Made by a program: the position numbers and the translations under genes. The notes under the pieces are model-generated. The model was not told where the DNA came from and did no database searches. It was given only the letters and a program-made list of their open reading frames with translations. Of a stretch of 64,000 nt of DNA, positions 1 to 12,010 are shown one piece after another. Within the stretch, counting starts at the first letter, position 1, and each line of letters opens with the position of its first letter. The stretch comes from Arachis hypogaea (Eukaryota > Streptophyta > Magnoliopsida > Fabales > Fabaceae). The stretch spans positions 103,075,837 to 103,139,836 of the forward strand of contig NC_092038.1 in NCBI RefSeq assembly GCF_003086295.3. Reading direction: 5' to 3'.

Positions 1-382
1 AGCTAAGTCACAATCTGAAAAGGTTCACCCAGTTATGTGTTTGTGGCATTTATGTATCCGGTGGTAATACTAGAAAACAAATTGCTTAGGGCCACGACCA
101 AGACTCATAAAATAGTTGTGTTAAAGAATCAGCATACTAAACTAGGAGAATCAATAATACTATCTAAATTCTGAGTTCCTATGGATGCCAATCATTCTGA
201 ATTTCAAAGGATAAAGTGAGATGCCAAAACTATTCAGAAGCAAAAAGCTACTAGCCCCGCCCATCTAATTAGAATCTGAGCTTCACTTGAAACTTTGAGA
301 TATTATTGCTTCTTAATTTCTTTTTATCCTATTTTATTTATCTAGTTACTTGGGGACAAGCAACAGTTTAAGTTTGGTGTTG
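1..382 (+). mobile_element. Element IX: 3' internal end of a plus-strand Athila-like retrotransposon
   Basis: Non-coding. It is the reverse complement of the stretch next to the 3' LTRs of elements II, I and V (for example around 21443-21830). It ends with the stem-loop CTTGGGGACAAG and the tract AAGTTTGGTGTTG directly before an LTR, which is the polypurine-tract side of the 3' LTR. The rest of the element lies left of the window. Confidence 0.8.
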
Positions 383-1889
383 TGATTTCATGTAGTTTTA
401 AGTATGTTTTAGTTAGTTTTTAGTATATTTTTATTAGTTTTTAGGCAAAATTCATATTTCTGGACTTTACTATGAGTTTGTGAGTTTTTCGGTGGTTTCA
501 GGTATTTTCTGGCTGAAATTGAGGGAGCTAAGCAAAAATCTGATTCAGGCTAAAAAAGGACTGCTGATGCTGTTGGATTTTGACCTCCCTGCACTCAGAA
601 TTGATTTTTTGGAGCTACAAGAGTCCCATTGGCGCGCTCTCAATTGGGTTGGAAAGTAGACATCCAGGGCTTTCCAGCAATATATAATAGTACATACTTT
701 GCTCGAAGATAAATGACGTAAACTGGCATTTAACGCCAGTTCCATGTTGCATTCTGGCGTTGAACGCCAGAAACAGGTTGCAAGTTGGAGTTAAACGCCA
801 GAAATAGGTTACAACCTGATGTTTAACTTCAGAAACAGCCCAGGCACGTGAGAAGCTTAAGTCTCAGCCCCAACACACACCAAGTGGGCCCCAGAAGTGG
901 ATTTCTGCACTATCTATCTTAGTTTACTCATTTTCTGTAAACCTAGGTTACTAGTTTAGTAGTTAAACAACTTTTAGAGATTTATTCTGGACCTCATGAC
1001 ATTTTAGATCTGAACTTTGTATTCTTTGACGGCATGATTCTCTAAACTCCATTGTTGGGGGTGAGGAGCTCTGGAGTGTCTCGATAAATTAATGCAATTA
1101 TTTCTATTTTCTATTCAAACACGCTTGTTTCTATCTAAGATGTTCATTCGCACTTCAATATGAAGAAGGTGATGATCCGTGACACTCATCACCATTCTCA
1201 ACCTATGAACACGTGCCTGACAACCACCTCCGTTCTATATTAGATTTAATGAGTATATCTTAGATTCCTTAATCAGAGTCTTCGTGGTATAAGCTAGAAT
1301 CCATTTGCAGCATCCTTGAGAATCCGGAAAGTCTAAACCTTGACTGTGATATTCCGAGTAGGATTCAGGGATTGGATAACAGTGATGAGCTTCAAACTCG
1401 CGAGTGTTGGGCATAGTGACAGACGCAAAAGGATCAATGGATCTTATTCCGACAAGATCGAGAACTGACAGATGATTAGCCGTGCGGTGACAGCGCATTT
1501 GGACCATTTTCACTGAGAGGACGGATGGTAGCCATTGACAACGGTGATCCACCAACACACAACTTGCCATAGAAGGAACCTTGCGTGCGTGAAGAAGATG
1601 ACAGTAGGAAAGTCAGAGATTCAGAAGACAAAGCATCTCCAAAACTCCAACACATTCTCCATTACTGCGTAACAATTACTCATTTCATGCTCTTTCACTT
1701 TTTACAATTGAAACTAAAGAACCCTATTGATATCCCGACTAAGAATAATAAGATAACCATAGCTTGCTTCAAGCCAACAATCTCCGTCGGATCGACCCTT
1801 ACTCACGTAAGGTATTACTTGGACGACCCAGTACAGTTGCTGGTTAGTTGTGCGGAATTACATAGTGTGAGTGTAATTTTCGTGCACCA
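383..1889 (+). mobile_element. 3' LTR of element IX
   Basis: About 1507 bp in plus orientation. The start is altered: where sister LTRs have GATGAGCGGATAATTT this copy reads TGATTTCATGTAG. The end TTTCGTGCACCA is the normal terminus. It holds U3 palindromes (GGCG/CGCC, 740-830) and the U5 stem CCTTAC-TCAC-GTAAGG near 1798-1813. Immediately after 1889 comes internal sequence of minus-strand element VIII, so IX probably inserted there; the expected duplicated flank is ATCTC, whose partner is off-window. Short frames inside this LTR look like chance. Confidence 0.85.
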
Positions 1890-4172
1890 ATCTCTCAACA
1901 CCATACTTAGAGTTTGGCTGTGGCCTCCCAACACCAAACTTAGAGTTTAAATGTGGGGGCTCTGTTTGACTCTGTATTGGGAGAAGCTCTTCATGCTTAC
2001 TCTCCATGGTTACAGATGGAGAATCTTGAGTCTTTACGACAAGGAATTCTTCATTCACGTGAAGGATCAACTCTCCTCTGTCAACATCAATCACAGCTCT
2101 TGCTGTGGTTAGGAAGGGTCTTCCAAGGATGATGGATTCATCCTCATCCCTCCTAGTGTCTAGGATTATGAAATCAGCAGGGAAGTAAAGGCCTTCAACC
2201 TTCACTAGCACGTCCTCTACTAGTCCATAAGCCTTTTTCATAGATTTAACTGCCATCTCCAATGAGAATTTGGCAGCCTGTACCTCATAGATTCCCAGTC
2301 TCTCCATTACATAGAGGGGCATCATGTTTATCCCTGACCCTAGGTCACACAGAGCTTTTTCAAATGTCATGGTGCTTATGGTACGGGGTATTAAGAATTT
2401 ACCAGGATCCTGTTTCTTTTGAGGTAAATTTTGCTGAACCAATGTATTCAGTTCATTGGTGAGCAAGGGAGGCTCTTCCTCCCAAGTCTCATTACCAAAT
2501 AGCTTGGCATTCAGCTTCATGATTGCTCCTAAATATCGGGCAACTTGTCCTTCAACAATGTCTTCATCTTCTTCAGAAGATGAATAGTCATCAGAGATCA
2601 TGAATGGTAAAAGGAGGTCCAAGGGAATCGCTATGGTCTCTGTATGAACCTCAGATCCCTTTGGTTCCTCATTAGGGCACTCCTTACTGAATGGTGGACG
2701 TTCCTTGAGGTCTTCCTCATTGGGATTTTCGTCATCTTCCTTCCCTAAGGTTTCGACTATGTTGATTATATCCATGGCCTTGCATTCTCCTTTGGGATTC
2801 TCTTCTGTATTGCTTGGGAGAGTGCTAGGAGGAGTTTCAGTAACCCTTTTACTCAGGTGGCCCACTTGTGCCTCTAAATTTCTAAAGGAAGATCTTGTTT
2901 CAGTATGAAACTAAGAGTAGCCTTAGATAGATCAGAGATTATGTTTGCTAAGCTAGAAGGATTTTGCTTAGAATGCTCTATCTGTTGCTGAGATGATGAT
3001 GGGAAAGGTTTGCTATTGCTAAACCTATTTCTTCCACCATTGTTATTATTGAAGCCTTGCTTCTGTTGATCATTCCATGAAAAATTTGGATGATTTTTCC
3101 ATGAAGGATTATAGGTATTGCCAAAGGCTTCACCCATGTAATTCACCTCTGCCATTGCATGGTTCCTAGGATCATAAGCTTCTTCTTCAGAAGATACTTC
3201 TTTAGTACTGTTGGATGCATTTTGAAATCCATTCAGACTCTAAGAGATCATATTGACTTGTTAGGTCAATATTTTGTTCTGAGCCAGTATGGCATTTAGA
3301 GCATCAATTTCAAGAACTCCTCTCTTTTGAGGCATCCCATTACTCACAGGACTCCTCTCAGAAGTATACATGAACTGGTTATTTGCAACCATTTCAATAA
3401 GTTCCTAAGCTTCTGCAGGCATTTTCTTTAGGTGAATGGATCCACCTGCAGAGTGGTCCAGTGATATCTTGGAAAATTTAGACACACCATCATAGAATAT
3501 ATCTAATGTGGTCCATTCTGAAAGCATATCAAAAGGACACTTTTTGGTCAGCTGCTTGTATCTTTCCCAAGCTTCATAGAGGGATTCACCTTCTTTCTGT
3601 CTGAAGGTTTGAACATCCACTCTAAGCTTGCTCAGCTTTTGAGGAGGAAAGAACTTGGCTAAGAAAGTCGTTACTAGCTTATCCCAAGAGTCCAGGCTAT
3701 CTCTAGATTGTGAGTCCAACCATGTTCTAGCTCTGTCTCTTACAGCAAAAGGGAAAAGCATAAGCTTGTAGACTTCAGGATCAACTCCATTGGACTTAAC
3801 AGTATCACAGATCTACAAGAACTCAGTTAAGAACTGATAAGGGTCTTCTGATGGAAGTCCATGAAACTTGCAGTTCTGTTGCAGTAGAAAAACTAATTGA
3901 GGCTTTAGCTCAAAATTATTTGCTCCTATGGCAGGGATTGAGATGCTTCTTCCATAAAAGTTGGAAGTTGGTGTAGTAAAATCACCAAGCATCTTCTTTG
4001 CATTGTTGTTTGGTTCGGCCATAATTGTTTCTTTTGCTGCTTCCTTTTCAAAAATTTTAGTGAGGTCCTCTTCAGAGTTTTGTGCTTTAGCTACTCTTAG
4101 CTTCCTCTTCAGAGTCCTTTCAGGTTCAGGATCAGCTTCAACAAGTATGCCTTTATCTTTGTTCCTGCTCAT
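1890..4172 (-). pseudogene. gag-protease pseudogene of element VIII
   Basis: A retrotransposon Gag followed by an aspartic protease-like domain, in minus orientation from ATG 4172. The start MSRNKDKG is shared with elements II and V. The Gag core includes ESLYEAWERYKQLTKK near 3560. The protease has the ALCDLGSG motif (near 2340) and a downstream IILGRPFL. The C-terminus carries SKFGV repeats that coincide with the AAGTTTGGTGTTG nucleotide motif. The frame is broken: TAG at 3813-3815 and 3405-3407, further stops near 3240-3265, and a one-base loss near 2915. The 3' end is cut by IX. It cannot make an intact protein. Known family role: capsid assembly and polyprotein processing; no polymerase domain is attached. 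Confidence 0.85.
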
Positions 4173-5576
4173 ATGAAAGAGACGAAAACAAAGAAAATAT
4201 GGAATCCTCTATGTCACAGTATAGATATTCCTTGAGGTGTCAGAGGAAAACAAGAATAGAAGGATGGAGTTCGAATTGACAATGGAGGAAGAATGTTAGT
4301 GTTCAAATAGAAAAAGATGAGAGAGGGGGGGAAAGAATTTTCGAAAATAAAAAGAATAAGATTTAAAATAAATTTTTGAAAAATTGGTTGTGGTTTTGAA
4401 AAAGATAAGAAATAATAAAACAGACAAAAAGTCAATTATTCAGTTGAAAAAGATTTGAAAATCAATTTTGAAAAGATAAGAAGTTAGAAAATATTTTGAA
4501 ATTGATTTTGAAAAAGTTATGATTTGAAAAAGATATGTTTGAAAAGATATGATTGAAATTTTTTTTGAAAAAGATTTAAAAAGGAAATTAAAAAGATTTT
4601 ATCTTTTTTTTGAAAAAGATATGATTGAAAATATTTGATTTGAAAAAATTTGATTTTGAAAAAAAAATATGAAGATTTGAAAAAGGTTTGATTTGAAAAC
4701 AAAATTCCTCTCCTTGTGTCATCCTGGCATGAAACGCCCAGGCGCTGCATGTTTTGGGCATTTAACGCCCAATTGCTGCATGGTTTGGGCATTTAAACGT
4801 CCAGTCAGGTACCCTGGCTAGCGTTTAAATGCTAGTTTTCCTTCCTTACTGGGCGTTTAAATGCCCAACCAGGTACCCTGGCTGGCGTTTAAACGCCAGT
4901 TTTCCTTTTTCACTGGACGTTTTGAACACCCAGGTTTTTCTCTGTAAATCCTCTGCTTTATGTTCTTGGATCTTCATTTTGCTATATCCTTTATTCAAGA
5001 AGATATGTTTTCAATTTTGAAAAACAGCAAAATGAGTCAAAACATATAATTCTTGGACCAAAACACAAGATATATGCAAGAACATTATGAACGTTAAGAT
5101 GAATACCAAGAACAATCATGAAGATCAAGATGAACATCAAGAACATAGTTTTCCATAGAAGAAAACTTGGAGGACACCAAACGTAGAACTTTCTCATGTT
5201 TGGGCCATATGAATGCAAGAATGCATGTGTAGAACATTATGCAATGCAAATCAGATCAAACAAGGCAATTCATCAAGAACGACTTGAAGATCATCAAGAA
5301 CACAATGTATGTGTTTCGAAAATTGCAAGACAATTAAAATCATGCAATTGACACCAAACTTAAAATTTGGCCGTAGATTCAAACAAGAACCATGAAATAT
5401 TTTTGAGTTTTTATGATTTTATGAAATTTTTTTGGATTTTTCGAAAATTATATTTGGAAAAATGAAAAAAAGAAGAAAATTTTGAAAGATTTTTTGAAAA
5501 CTTTTTGAAAATAAAATAAAGGAAAATTACCTAATCTGAGCAACAAGATGAACCGTCAGTTGTCCAAACTCGAACA
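4173..5576 (-). other. 5' untranslated region of element VIII
   Basis: About 1.4 kb without coding potential between the primer-binding site and gag. It is very A/T-rich with many GAAAAAGAT-type steps (4380-4710), then GC-rich palindromes (4727-4935), then AAGAACA/ATGAACATC repeats (5080-5300) and copies of the ACACCAAACTTA motif (about 5350). The same arrangement occurs in elements II and V. Confidence 0.7.
4727..4935. repeat. GGCGTTTAAACGCC palindrome cluster in the VIII 5' UTR
   Basis: At least six short inverted repeats of the type CTGGCGTTTAAACGCCAG, spaced about 25-50 bp, in otherwise A/T-rich DNA. They can fold as hairpins and also pair with one another. Comparable clusters lie at 26768-27080, 36870-37115, 50830-51010 and 54279-54425. 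Confidence 0.85.
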
Positions 5577-5595
5577 ATCCCCGGCAACGGCGCCA
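5577..5595 (-). promoter_or_regulatory. Primer-binding site (tRNA-Asp) of element VIII
   Basis: In element orientation TGGCGCCGTTGCCGGGGAT, complementary to the 3' end of tRNA-Asp including CCA, separated by a few bases from the 5' LTR. The tRNA identity is supported by the full-length tRNA-Asp copy at 18117-18191. Confidence 0.9.
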
Positions 5596-5601
5596 AAAAC
5601 T

Positions 5602-7287
5602 TGGTGCACAAAATTGTGATAATCACAATGGCGCCAATAGAATTGGTGCTCTCAAACGTGAATCACACTTCGTTACAACTCCGCACAACTAACCAGCAAG
5701 TACACTGGGTCATCCAAGTAATACCTTACGTGAGTAAGGGTCAATCCCACGGAGATTGTCGGCTTGAAGCAAGCTATGGTCACCTTGTAAATCTCAGTCA
5801 GGCGGACTCAAATGGGTTATAGTCTTCATAATTAAAAGATAAATAAAATATAAAGTAAAGATAGAGATACTTATGTAATTCATTGGTGAGAATTTCAGAT
5901 AAGTGTATGGAGATGCTTTGCTCCTTTTAAATCTCTACTTTCCTACTGCCTTCATCTAATCCTTCATACTCCTTCCCATAGCAAGCTGTATGTAGGGTTT
6001 CACCGGCGTCAATGGCTACCTCCCATCCTCTTAGTGAAAAAGGTCATCTACGGTTTCCCGCATGGCTAATCAGCTGTTGGTTCTCGATCGTGTAGGAATA
6101 GGATTTACTATCCTTTTGCGTCTGTCACTACGCCCTACAGTCGCGAGTTTGAAGCTCGTCATGGTCATCCCTTTCCAGATTCTACTCGGAATACCACAGA
6201 CAAGGTTTAGACTTTCTGGATCTCAGGAATGGCCGCCAATAATTCTAGCTTATACCACGAAGACTCTGATCTCACGGAATGGAAGGCTCGGTTGTCAGGC
6301 GAGGCAACCATGCGTTGTGGACCAGGAATCCAAGAGATACACGCCCAATCTTGTGTAGAACGGAAGTGGTTGTCAGGCACGTGTTCATAGGTGAAAATGA
6401 TGATGAGTGTCACGGATCATCACATTCATCAGGTTGAAGTGCGAGTGAATATCTTAGAACAAGAATAAGCATGAATTGAATAGAAGAACAATAGTACTTT
6501 GCATTAATACTCAAGGAACAGCAGAGCTCCACACCATAATCTATGGTGTGTAGAAACTCCACCGTTGAAAATACATAAGTGATAATGGTCCAGTCATGCC
6601 GTGAGGCTAGCCCTTAAAATGTGATCAAGAGATCAAAAGATGATCAAAAGATTAAAACACAATAGTAAAAGGTCCTATTTATAATGAAACTAGCTACTAG
6701 TGTTTACAGAAATAGGTGAATGATGCAGAAATCCACTTCTGGGCCCACTTGGTGTATGCTTGGGCTGAGCATTGAGCTTCACACGTGTAGAGGCTTCTCT
6801 TGGAGTTAAACACCAGCTTTTATGCCAGTTTGGGCATTTAACTCCAACTTTTATGCCAGTTCTGGCGTTTTGACTTCAGAATAGGGCAGAGAAGGGGCGT
6901 TTGAATGCCAGTTTGTGTCATTAAAATTCAGGAAAAGTATAAACTATTATCTTTTGCTGGAAAGCCCTGGATGTCTACTTTCTAACGCAATTAAGAGTGC
7001 GCCATTTGGAATTCTGTAGCTCCAGAAAATTCACTTCGAGTGCAGGGAGGTCAGAATCCAACAGCATTAGCAGTCCTTTGTCAGCCTCTGAATCATATTT
7101 TTGCTCAGACACTCAATTTCAGCCAGAAAAAATACCTGAAATCACAAAAAAGCACACAAACTCATAGTAAAGTCCAGAAATGTGAATTTTGCATAAAAAC
7201 CTATAAAAACATCCCAAAAAGTAGCTAGATCCTACTAAAAACTACCTAAAAACAATGCCAAAAAACGTATAAATTATCCGTTCATCA
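5602..7287 (-). mobile_element. 5' LTR of element VIII
   Basis: 1686 bp, on the plus strand reading TGGTGCAC...TTCATCA. A TATA-box candidate TATAAATAGG lies on the minus strand at 6674-6683. U3 palindromes lie at 6800-6915. The U5 stem CCTTAC-GTGA-GTAAGG is near 5723-5738. About 30 bp inside the U5 terminus is a PBS-like remnant GGCGCCAATAGAATTGGTG (about 5629-5647). Short frames within it look like chance. Confidence 0.88.
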
Positions 7288-8928
7288 GACATCTTCCAAG
7301 GTCCCTGAGGGTATGTCTGACTGGCTAGACTCCCTCATCCTGATGTGTGTTTTTGTAGAGAATTCTGAGTTCTGTGCGGAGCTTAGAAAACATCACCGGA
7401 TTTGTAGTAATCTAGGGCAGAAGAAAAATTATAAGCTAGTGGCACCTGATTCTGATGAGAGAGTCTATTTCCTTACTTCGGTCCAGGGGGAGCGTCCCTT
7501 TTTTTATGCCTATGACTATTTTTTCAGCCAACTGAACATTACTTTTCTGTTTACTCCTTTTGAGACCAATTTATTGTGGTCGTGCAATGTATCTCCATCC
7601 CAGCTACATCCCAACTCTTGGGGTTTTATAAAGATTTTTCAATTGTTGTGCTGTGAATTAGGTGTCCAGCCTTCCCAATCCCTCTTCTTTTATCTTTTTG
7701 TTCTGACAAAGCCTGGTGTTGTTAAGAAGAAGGCTGCCTTTGTGACTGTGTTGGAAGAGAACAAGGGGCAGCCTCTTTATCTTGATACCAAGAAATTTCT
7801 AGGAGATCCCTCACTTCTGCGAGCTGAGCTAGGTAGTGGTTGACTTCCTTTGCATCTTGTTGTGTTTGTTTGCTTTGTCGCATTTATTCCTTTTCTTTCC
7901 AATTTATAACTTGGTTTCTTGCTGTGTATTTTTCGGAGATGGTAAAAAATAATGATTCCATGAAGGCCTTTAAAAAGGCGAGAAAGGAGACTGCAGCTTT
8001 AAACATCTCGGCCAAGGTTCCCGGGTAGGGGTCGTCTAAGGATTCCCTGGAGAGGTCGAGCTCGGACACTTCTGGGCCAAAGAAAGTCATCCCGACTCCT
8101 AATGCTTGGCTGGCCTCATCTGTTCCTCCTTTACCGACCGCCAGTGCTGCCACCCCATCTGCTGCCGGTCCTTCTCCTAAAAAGCAGAGAACTGTTGAGC
8201 CTTTCAATTTGGATACCCCTGACTTTGATGCCGTGGGGTTCTTTGATCAGTAAATTGCTCCCTATGGTGTTGTGCCTTTGAATGATGTGTCTATTCTTCA
8301 TCATTTGGACTTCATTACGTGAAGTAGTATCAAGATGGCACATATGGGAGAAGCTTTGTTTAGGACTGCTCAAGATGTTCCTGTTCATGCCACAAAGGCT
8401 CTCATGGAGGAGGCCAAGTCGGAGTATGATAGGATCAAGGGGTTGAAGGAGGAGCTCGAGGTGAAGGTGGCAAAGTTGGAAAAAGAACTGGAGGGTGAGA
8501 AGGCTCGGGCTAATGCGGCTGTGGCTTTGGCAGATCTGGCTGAGGAGATGGCGTAGAAGCATAAGGATAGCTATGTCTGGACTTATAGGGAGAAGGAAGA
8601 GTTCCGAAAGAGTTTGGAATCTGCTCGATCTGATTATGCCGAGCTCCAAGGTTATCTTGTGAGTAGTGTGACTACTGCTTATGAGAATCTGAAGTCTTAG
8701 GTCCGAGTTCTTGCTTCTGAGCTCGACCTGTCTCTCTTCAGTTTAGACAATATCGTAGAAGATGGGAAGATTGTCCCTACCCCGGATGACGATGATAACA
8801 ACGTAGATCCGCCTCCTGTACCATCTACCAAAGCTCCTGCTGCCCTGGCTTCTTTGGCTCCTACAACTGAGGTTGGCCATCCTGAATCAGATCCTGATGT
8901 TCAGATCCTAAACCAGCCAAATGGAACC
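7288..8928 (+). pseudogene. Antisense gene of element VI (gypsy-type transposon domain), decayed, with intron
   Basis: Lies opposite to VI's gag-pol. The first part (open from ATG 7313 to 7832) contains FETNLLWSCNVSPSQLHPNS and GFIKIFQLLC, which resemble the putative gypsy-type transposon domain (Pfam PF04195 as I recall). A probable intron follows: GT at 7833-7834 and a decayed acceptor TTTTTCGG at 7931-7936 (AG to GG). The second part starts near MVKNNDSMKAFKKARK (7939) and is coiled-coil-like (EELEVKVAKLEKELEGEKA), with stops near 8027, 8251, 8322 and 8554. Element IV has the homologous gene at 59229-61145. The 5' end is lost to VIII and the 3' end to XI. Function unknown. Confidence 0.75.
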
Positions 8929-9503
8929 TGTTCATACCCTGGGTCAAGCTGTCCGACCTGGGATGTTTAGCGACAAGCCGACCGACCTCTTCAGGTCAGA
9001 CTATCCGACCTCTTCTCAAAGAGCTCAGCCAATGCCCGACTTCTTCTCAAAGAGCTCAGCCAAATCGCCAAAGGAGCCCAAAGCAGGCCCAAAATGAAGG
9101 AACACAGCCCAATCTAAAGGCAGCCAAAGCCCAGAAAGATAAAGGCGGTTCCCCTAAAGATAAGATAACTTCACTCAAAAATAAGATAAGATAAGATAAG
9201 ATAAGATAACTATCTTATCTCCAGAGAGGTCACTCCTCACCATTATAAATACACTGGAGCACCCAGGTATAACTCATACTCTGATTCTACTCAATACCTG
9301 CTTAATACCCTTGCTAACTTAAGCATCGGAGTCCCTTGCAGGTACACCCCACCCTTCGGTGACAAAGGATCAGCAGCACTCTCAGTTCCACAAGTCGGAC
9401 ACCCCAGCTTCGGCCGCTGTACACCTGCCGGACACGTCGGCTCCGACCAACACAGAAGATCTCGACCGAGATTGACCTACAGTTTCAGGTAACCCTCGGA
9501 ACA
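8929..9503 (+). mobile_element. LTR of fragment XI (Tat-like, plus strand)
   Basis: About 575 bp from TGTTCATACCC to CCCTCGGAACA, homologous to the IV LTRs. It has an expanded GATAA tract (about 9182-9222) and a TATA candidate TATAAATA near 9244-9251. It interrupts the 3' end of the VI antisense gene. Confidence 0.88.
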
Positions 9504-9640
9504 TTGGCCCCGTTGCCGGGAACCTGGAAGTCATCCCACCACCATGGCAGACAACCATGACAACGACCATGATTCAGATCTAGAGGATAGAACGCTGCAC
9601 AAAAATGCTGACACTACACCAAAGGATACTCCTCAATTAT
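9504..9640 (+). mobile_element. PBS and gag start of fragment XI
   Basis: PBS TTGGCCCCGTTGCCGGG (one change from TTGGCGCC) followed by ATG at 9544 and about 32 codons of a Tat-like gag start resembling the 17333 start in VI. The frame stops where LTR X begins at 9641. This copy shows the normal short PBS and so is the in-window control for the tRNA capture at 18117-18191. Confidence 0.8.
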
Positions 9641-11049
9641 TGGCTATGAAAATGCAAGGGGGTTTGATTTTATATTTTGACAAGAAAAGTAAATAACAAG
9701 AAAGTAAATGATAAGAACTAATAAAGAAAGGCAAACAACTATTGGCTAAGCATAGGAATTTGAGATCACCATCCTTGTCAATAACCAAATATTGACAATT
9801 ATGAGGAACCAAGATCATTAAGTCTACTTCCAAAATCCTTAAGTACGTAATATCTACTCCTAGACTTGAAGTACGTCAAATGGCTTTGATCACATCAACC
9901 CATAAGTCCTAACCTATCTACTAATTATATTAGTAGTGGGTTGGTATCAATGAGTATCAAATTGATCACCAAGGGTTCTCAAATCACCATTTCATTGAGA
10001 CCCAATGACTCAAGGTCACTCACTTCCCTAGCCTAGGCCAAGAGTAAAGAGAACTACTCAAAAACTAGAGAAAACATTTTATCAAACATGTAGAATGCGA
10101 TGGAAGTAAACATCATAAATTGCAAGAGTAATAAAATCTAACAACTACCAATTACAAGAAAAGTAAAACCACAACTCAAATCATCAATAAAAGAACATCA
10201 ATCATCAAATTTCATTAAATGTAAACAAATTCCAACATGAGCATTCATAAACATAAAAGAGACATAAAAGTAAAATTGACAAGAGAACTAAGAAAAATAG
10301 AGTAGTAGAAACAAGAAATTGTAAAGGAAACAAGATGAAATCAAGAAATCATGCCTAGATCTAAGATGGATTAACCGAACCTAACCTAATTCTAGAGAGA
10401 AGAGGGAGCTTCTCTCTCTAGAAACTAAACTACATGATGCTATACTACCAAACAATTGCTCCCCCTTGCCCAAGCTTGAACTTTACATGAAATAGCATTA
10501 GAAATGAGTTAGATTGCCCAAAATGCTCTAGAAATCACTGGCCACGAATTGCTTAAAGTAGACCCACGTGCAGCATCAGCATGCACGTGTACATGGCATG
10601 TGCGCGCCCCTATACGTCAGGAAATTATGACAAATTTTATATTATTTCGAAGTCCCAGATGTTAGCTTTCCAACGCAACTGGGACTGCCTCATTTGGACC
10701 TCTGTAGCTCAAGTTATGGTCGATTGAGTGGCAGGAGGTCAGGCTTGACAGCTTTACGGTTCCTTCATTTCTTCATGAGTTCTCTCACTTAGCATGCTTT
10801 TCTCCTCACTTCTTCCATCCAATACTTGCCTTATGAACCTAAAAGCACTCAACAAACATATCAAGGCATCGAATGGAATTAAAGTGAGTTAAATCCAGCT
10901 ATTTTAAGGCCTAAAAAGCATGTTTTCACACATAAGCACAAATCTAGGGAGAATAATAAAACTATGCTATTTCATTGAATAAATGTGAGAAAAGTTGATA
11001 AAATCCCCCAAATTAAGCACAAGATAAACCACAAAATTGGAGTTTATCA
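9641..11049 (-). mobile_element. LTR X of a third element family, minus strand
   Basis: About 1409 bp with plus-strand ends TGGCTATG and TTTATCA, so in element orientation it begins TGATAAAC, a common gypsy LTR start. No coding potential. Flanks ATTAT (left) and GACTT (right) do not match, and the left flank is XI while the right flank is VI. It is therefore not a simple solo LTR; deletion or recombination removed the rest of XI. The left boundary is less certain than the right. Confidence 0.6.
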
Positions 11050-11279
11050 GACTTCTAGTTTATGACTGTTTGATTTATTTTGAGTTTGGATACTTTTAGT
11101 TGCTTTTCTTTTAGCAACTTTATTTAGAAAAACAAAGTATTTTCTCCAGCTCTTGCAGTCGACTTTCAAGTGACATCTTTAGTCTGTTTTATTATAATAA
11201 CATTTTTTCTTTGTGATATGCTCCTCTGCAGCTTTCTTTAGTACTTTTCAGGAATCTTGAGAGTGTTGGAGTTTTGTTG
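11050..11279 (-). other. Non-coding part of VI between array and antisense gene
   Basis: Matches, in reverse complement, the 59040-59200 stretch of element IV (shared GACTGTTTGAT and TTTAGCAACTTTATTT). No gene is seen. Confidence 0.65.
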
Positions 11280-12010
11280 TCCGACCTCTTTTTTGGTTCC
11301 CTTTGTGAGGTCGTGGCTTGTTTTGGGTCGAGCTAGGTCTCTTCTGGCGCAAGTTTTTCATCTTGAATTATTTTTAGTAATCCCTTGGGTTTACTTTTTA
11401 TAACTTTGTTTTCCGTTATTTTGGTTTGGGCCGACTTCTTCGTGTCGGTCCCTTCTAAGTTATTTCTAGTAATCCAGTTCTTGGACCTTGTCCGGTCTCT
11501 TTTTATGGATTACTTTTTATAACTTTTTGTCACTTTGATTGACTTGGGCCACCTTCTTTGTGTTGGTCCCTTCTAAGTTATTTATAGTAATCCATTTTTT
11601 GGACCATATCCAGTCTCTTTTTATGGATTACTTTTTATAACTTGTCACTTTGATCGGCTTGGGCCGACTTCTTGGTGTCGGTCCCTTCTAAGTTATTTCT
11701 AGTAATCCATTTTTCGGATCTAGTCCAGTCTCTTTTTATGGATTACTTTTTATAACTTTTGTCGCTTTGATCGGCTTGGGCCGACTTCATCATGTCGGTC
11801 CCTTCTAAGTTATTTCTAGTAATCCTATTTTTAGGGCTGGCCAGGCCTCTTTTTAGGGATTACTTTTTATCACTTTTTGTTGCTTTGATCTAGTCTGACT
11901 TCTTTTGCGTCGGTCCATTCTAAGTTATTTCTAGAAATCCATTTTTGTTTCAGACATCGTCAAGTCTCTATTCATGGATCGCTTTTTATAACTTCTTGAA
12001 TTATTTTGTT
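11280..12010 (-). repeat. Tandem array of ~115-120 bp units in VI
   Basis: About six imperfect units. The marker TTTTATGGAT (or a variant) recurs at 11501, 11619, 11734, 11851 and near 11971. Each unit carries a dyad such as GGGCCGAC...GTCGGTCCC. Homologous to the 107 bp array of IV. It lies just downstream of integrase in the 3' untranslated region, a position where Tat/Ogre elements are known to grow satellite-like repeats. Confidence 0.85.

Larger units (their letters stand above)
1890..7287 (-). mobile_element. Element VIII: partial minus-strand Athila-like gag-pro element
   Basis: Contains in minus order a 5' LTR (5602-7287), a primer-binding site, a long 5' UTR and a gag-protease pseudogene that is cut at 1889 by IX. 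Its 3' part (ORF2 region and 3' LTR) must lie left of the window if IX is a simple insertion. The right flank GACAT (7288-7292) is the expected target-site copy inside the antisense gene of element VI. No RT or integrase is seen, but the missing 3' part prevents certainty; the sisters II and V also lack them. Confidence 0.85.

Noticed and set aside
1585..1950. 121-codon plus-strand frame
   Set aside because: Lies in the IX LTR and crosses into opposite-strand internal sequence; similar chance frames recur in each LTR.
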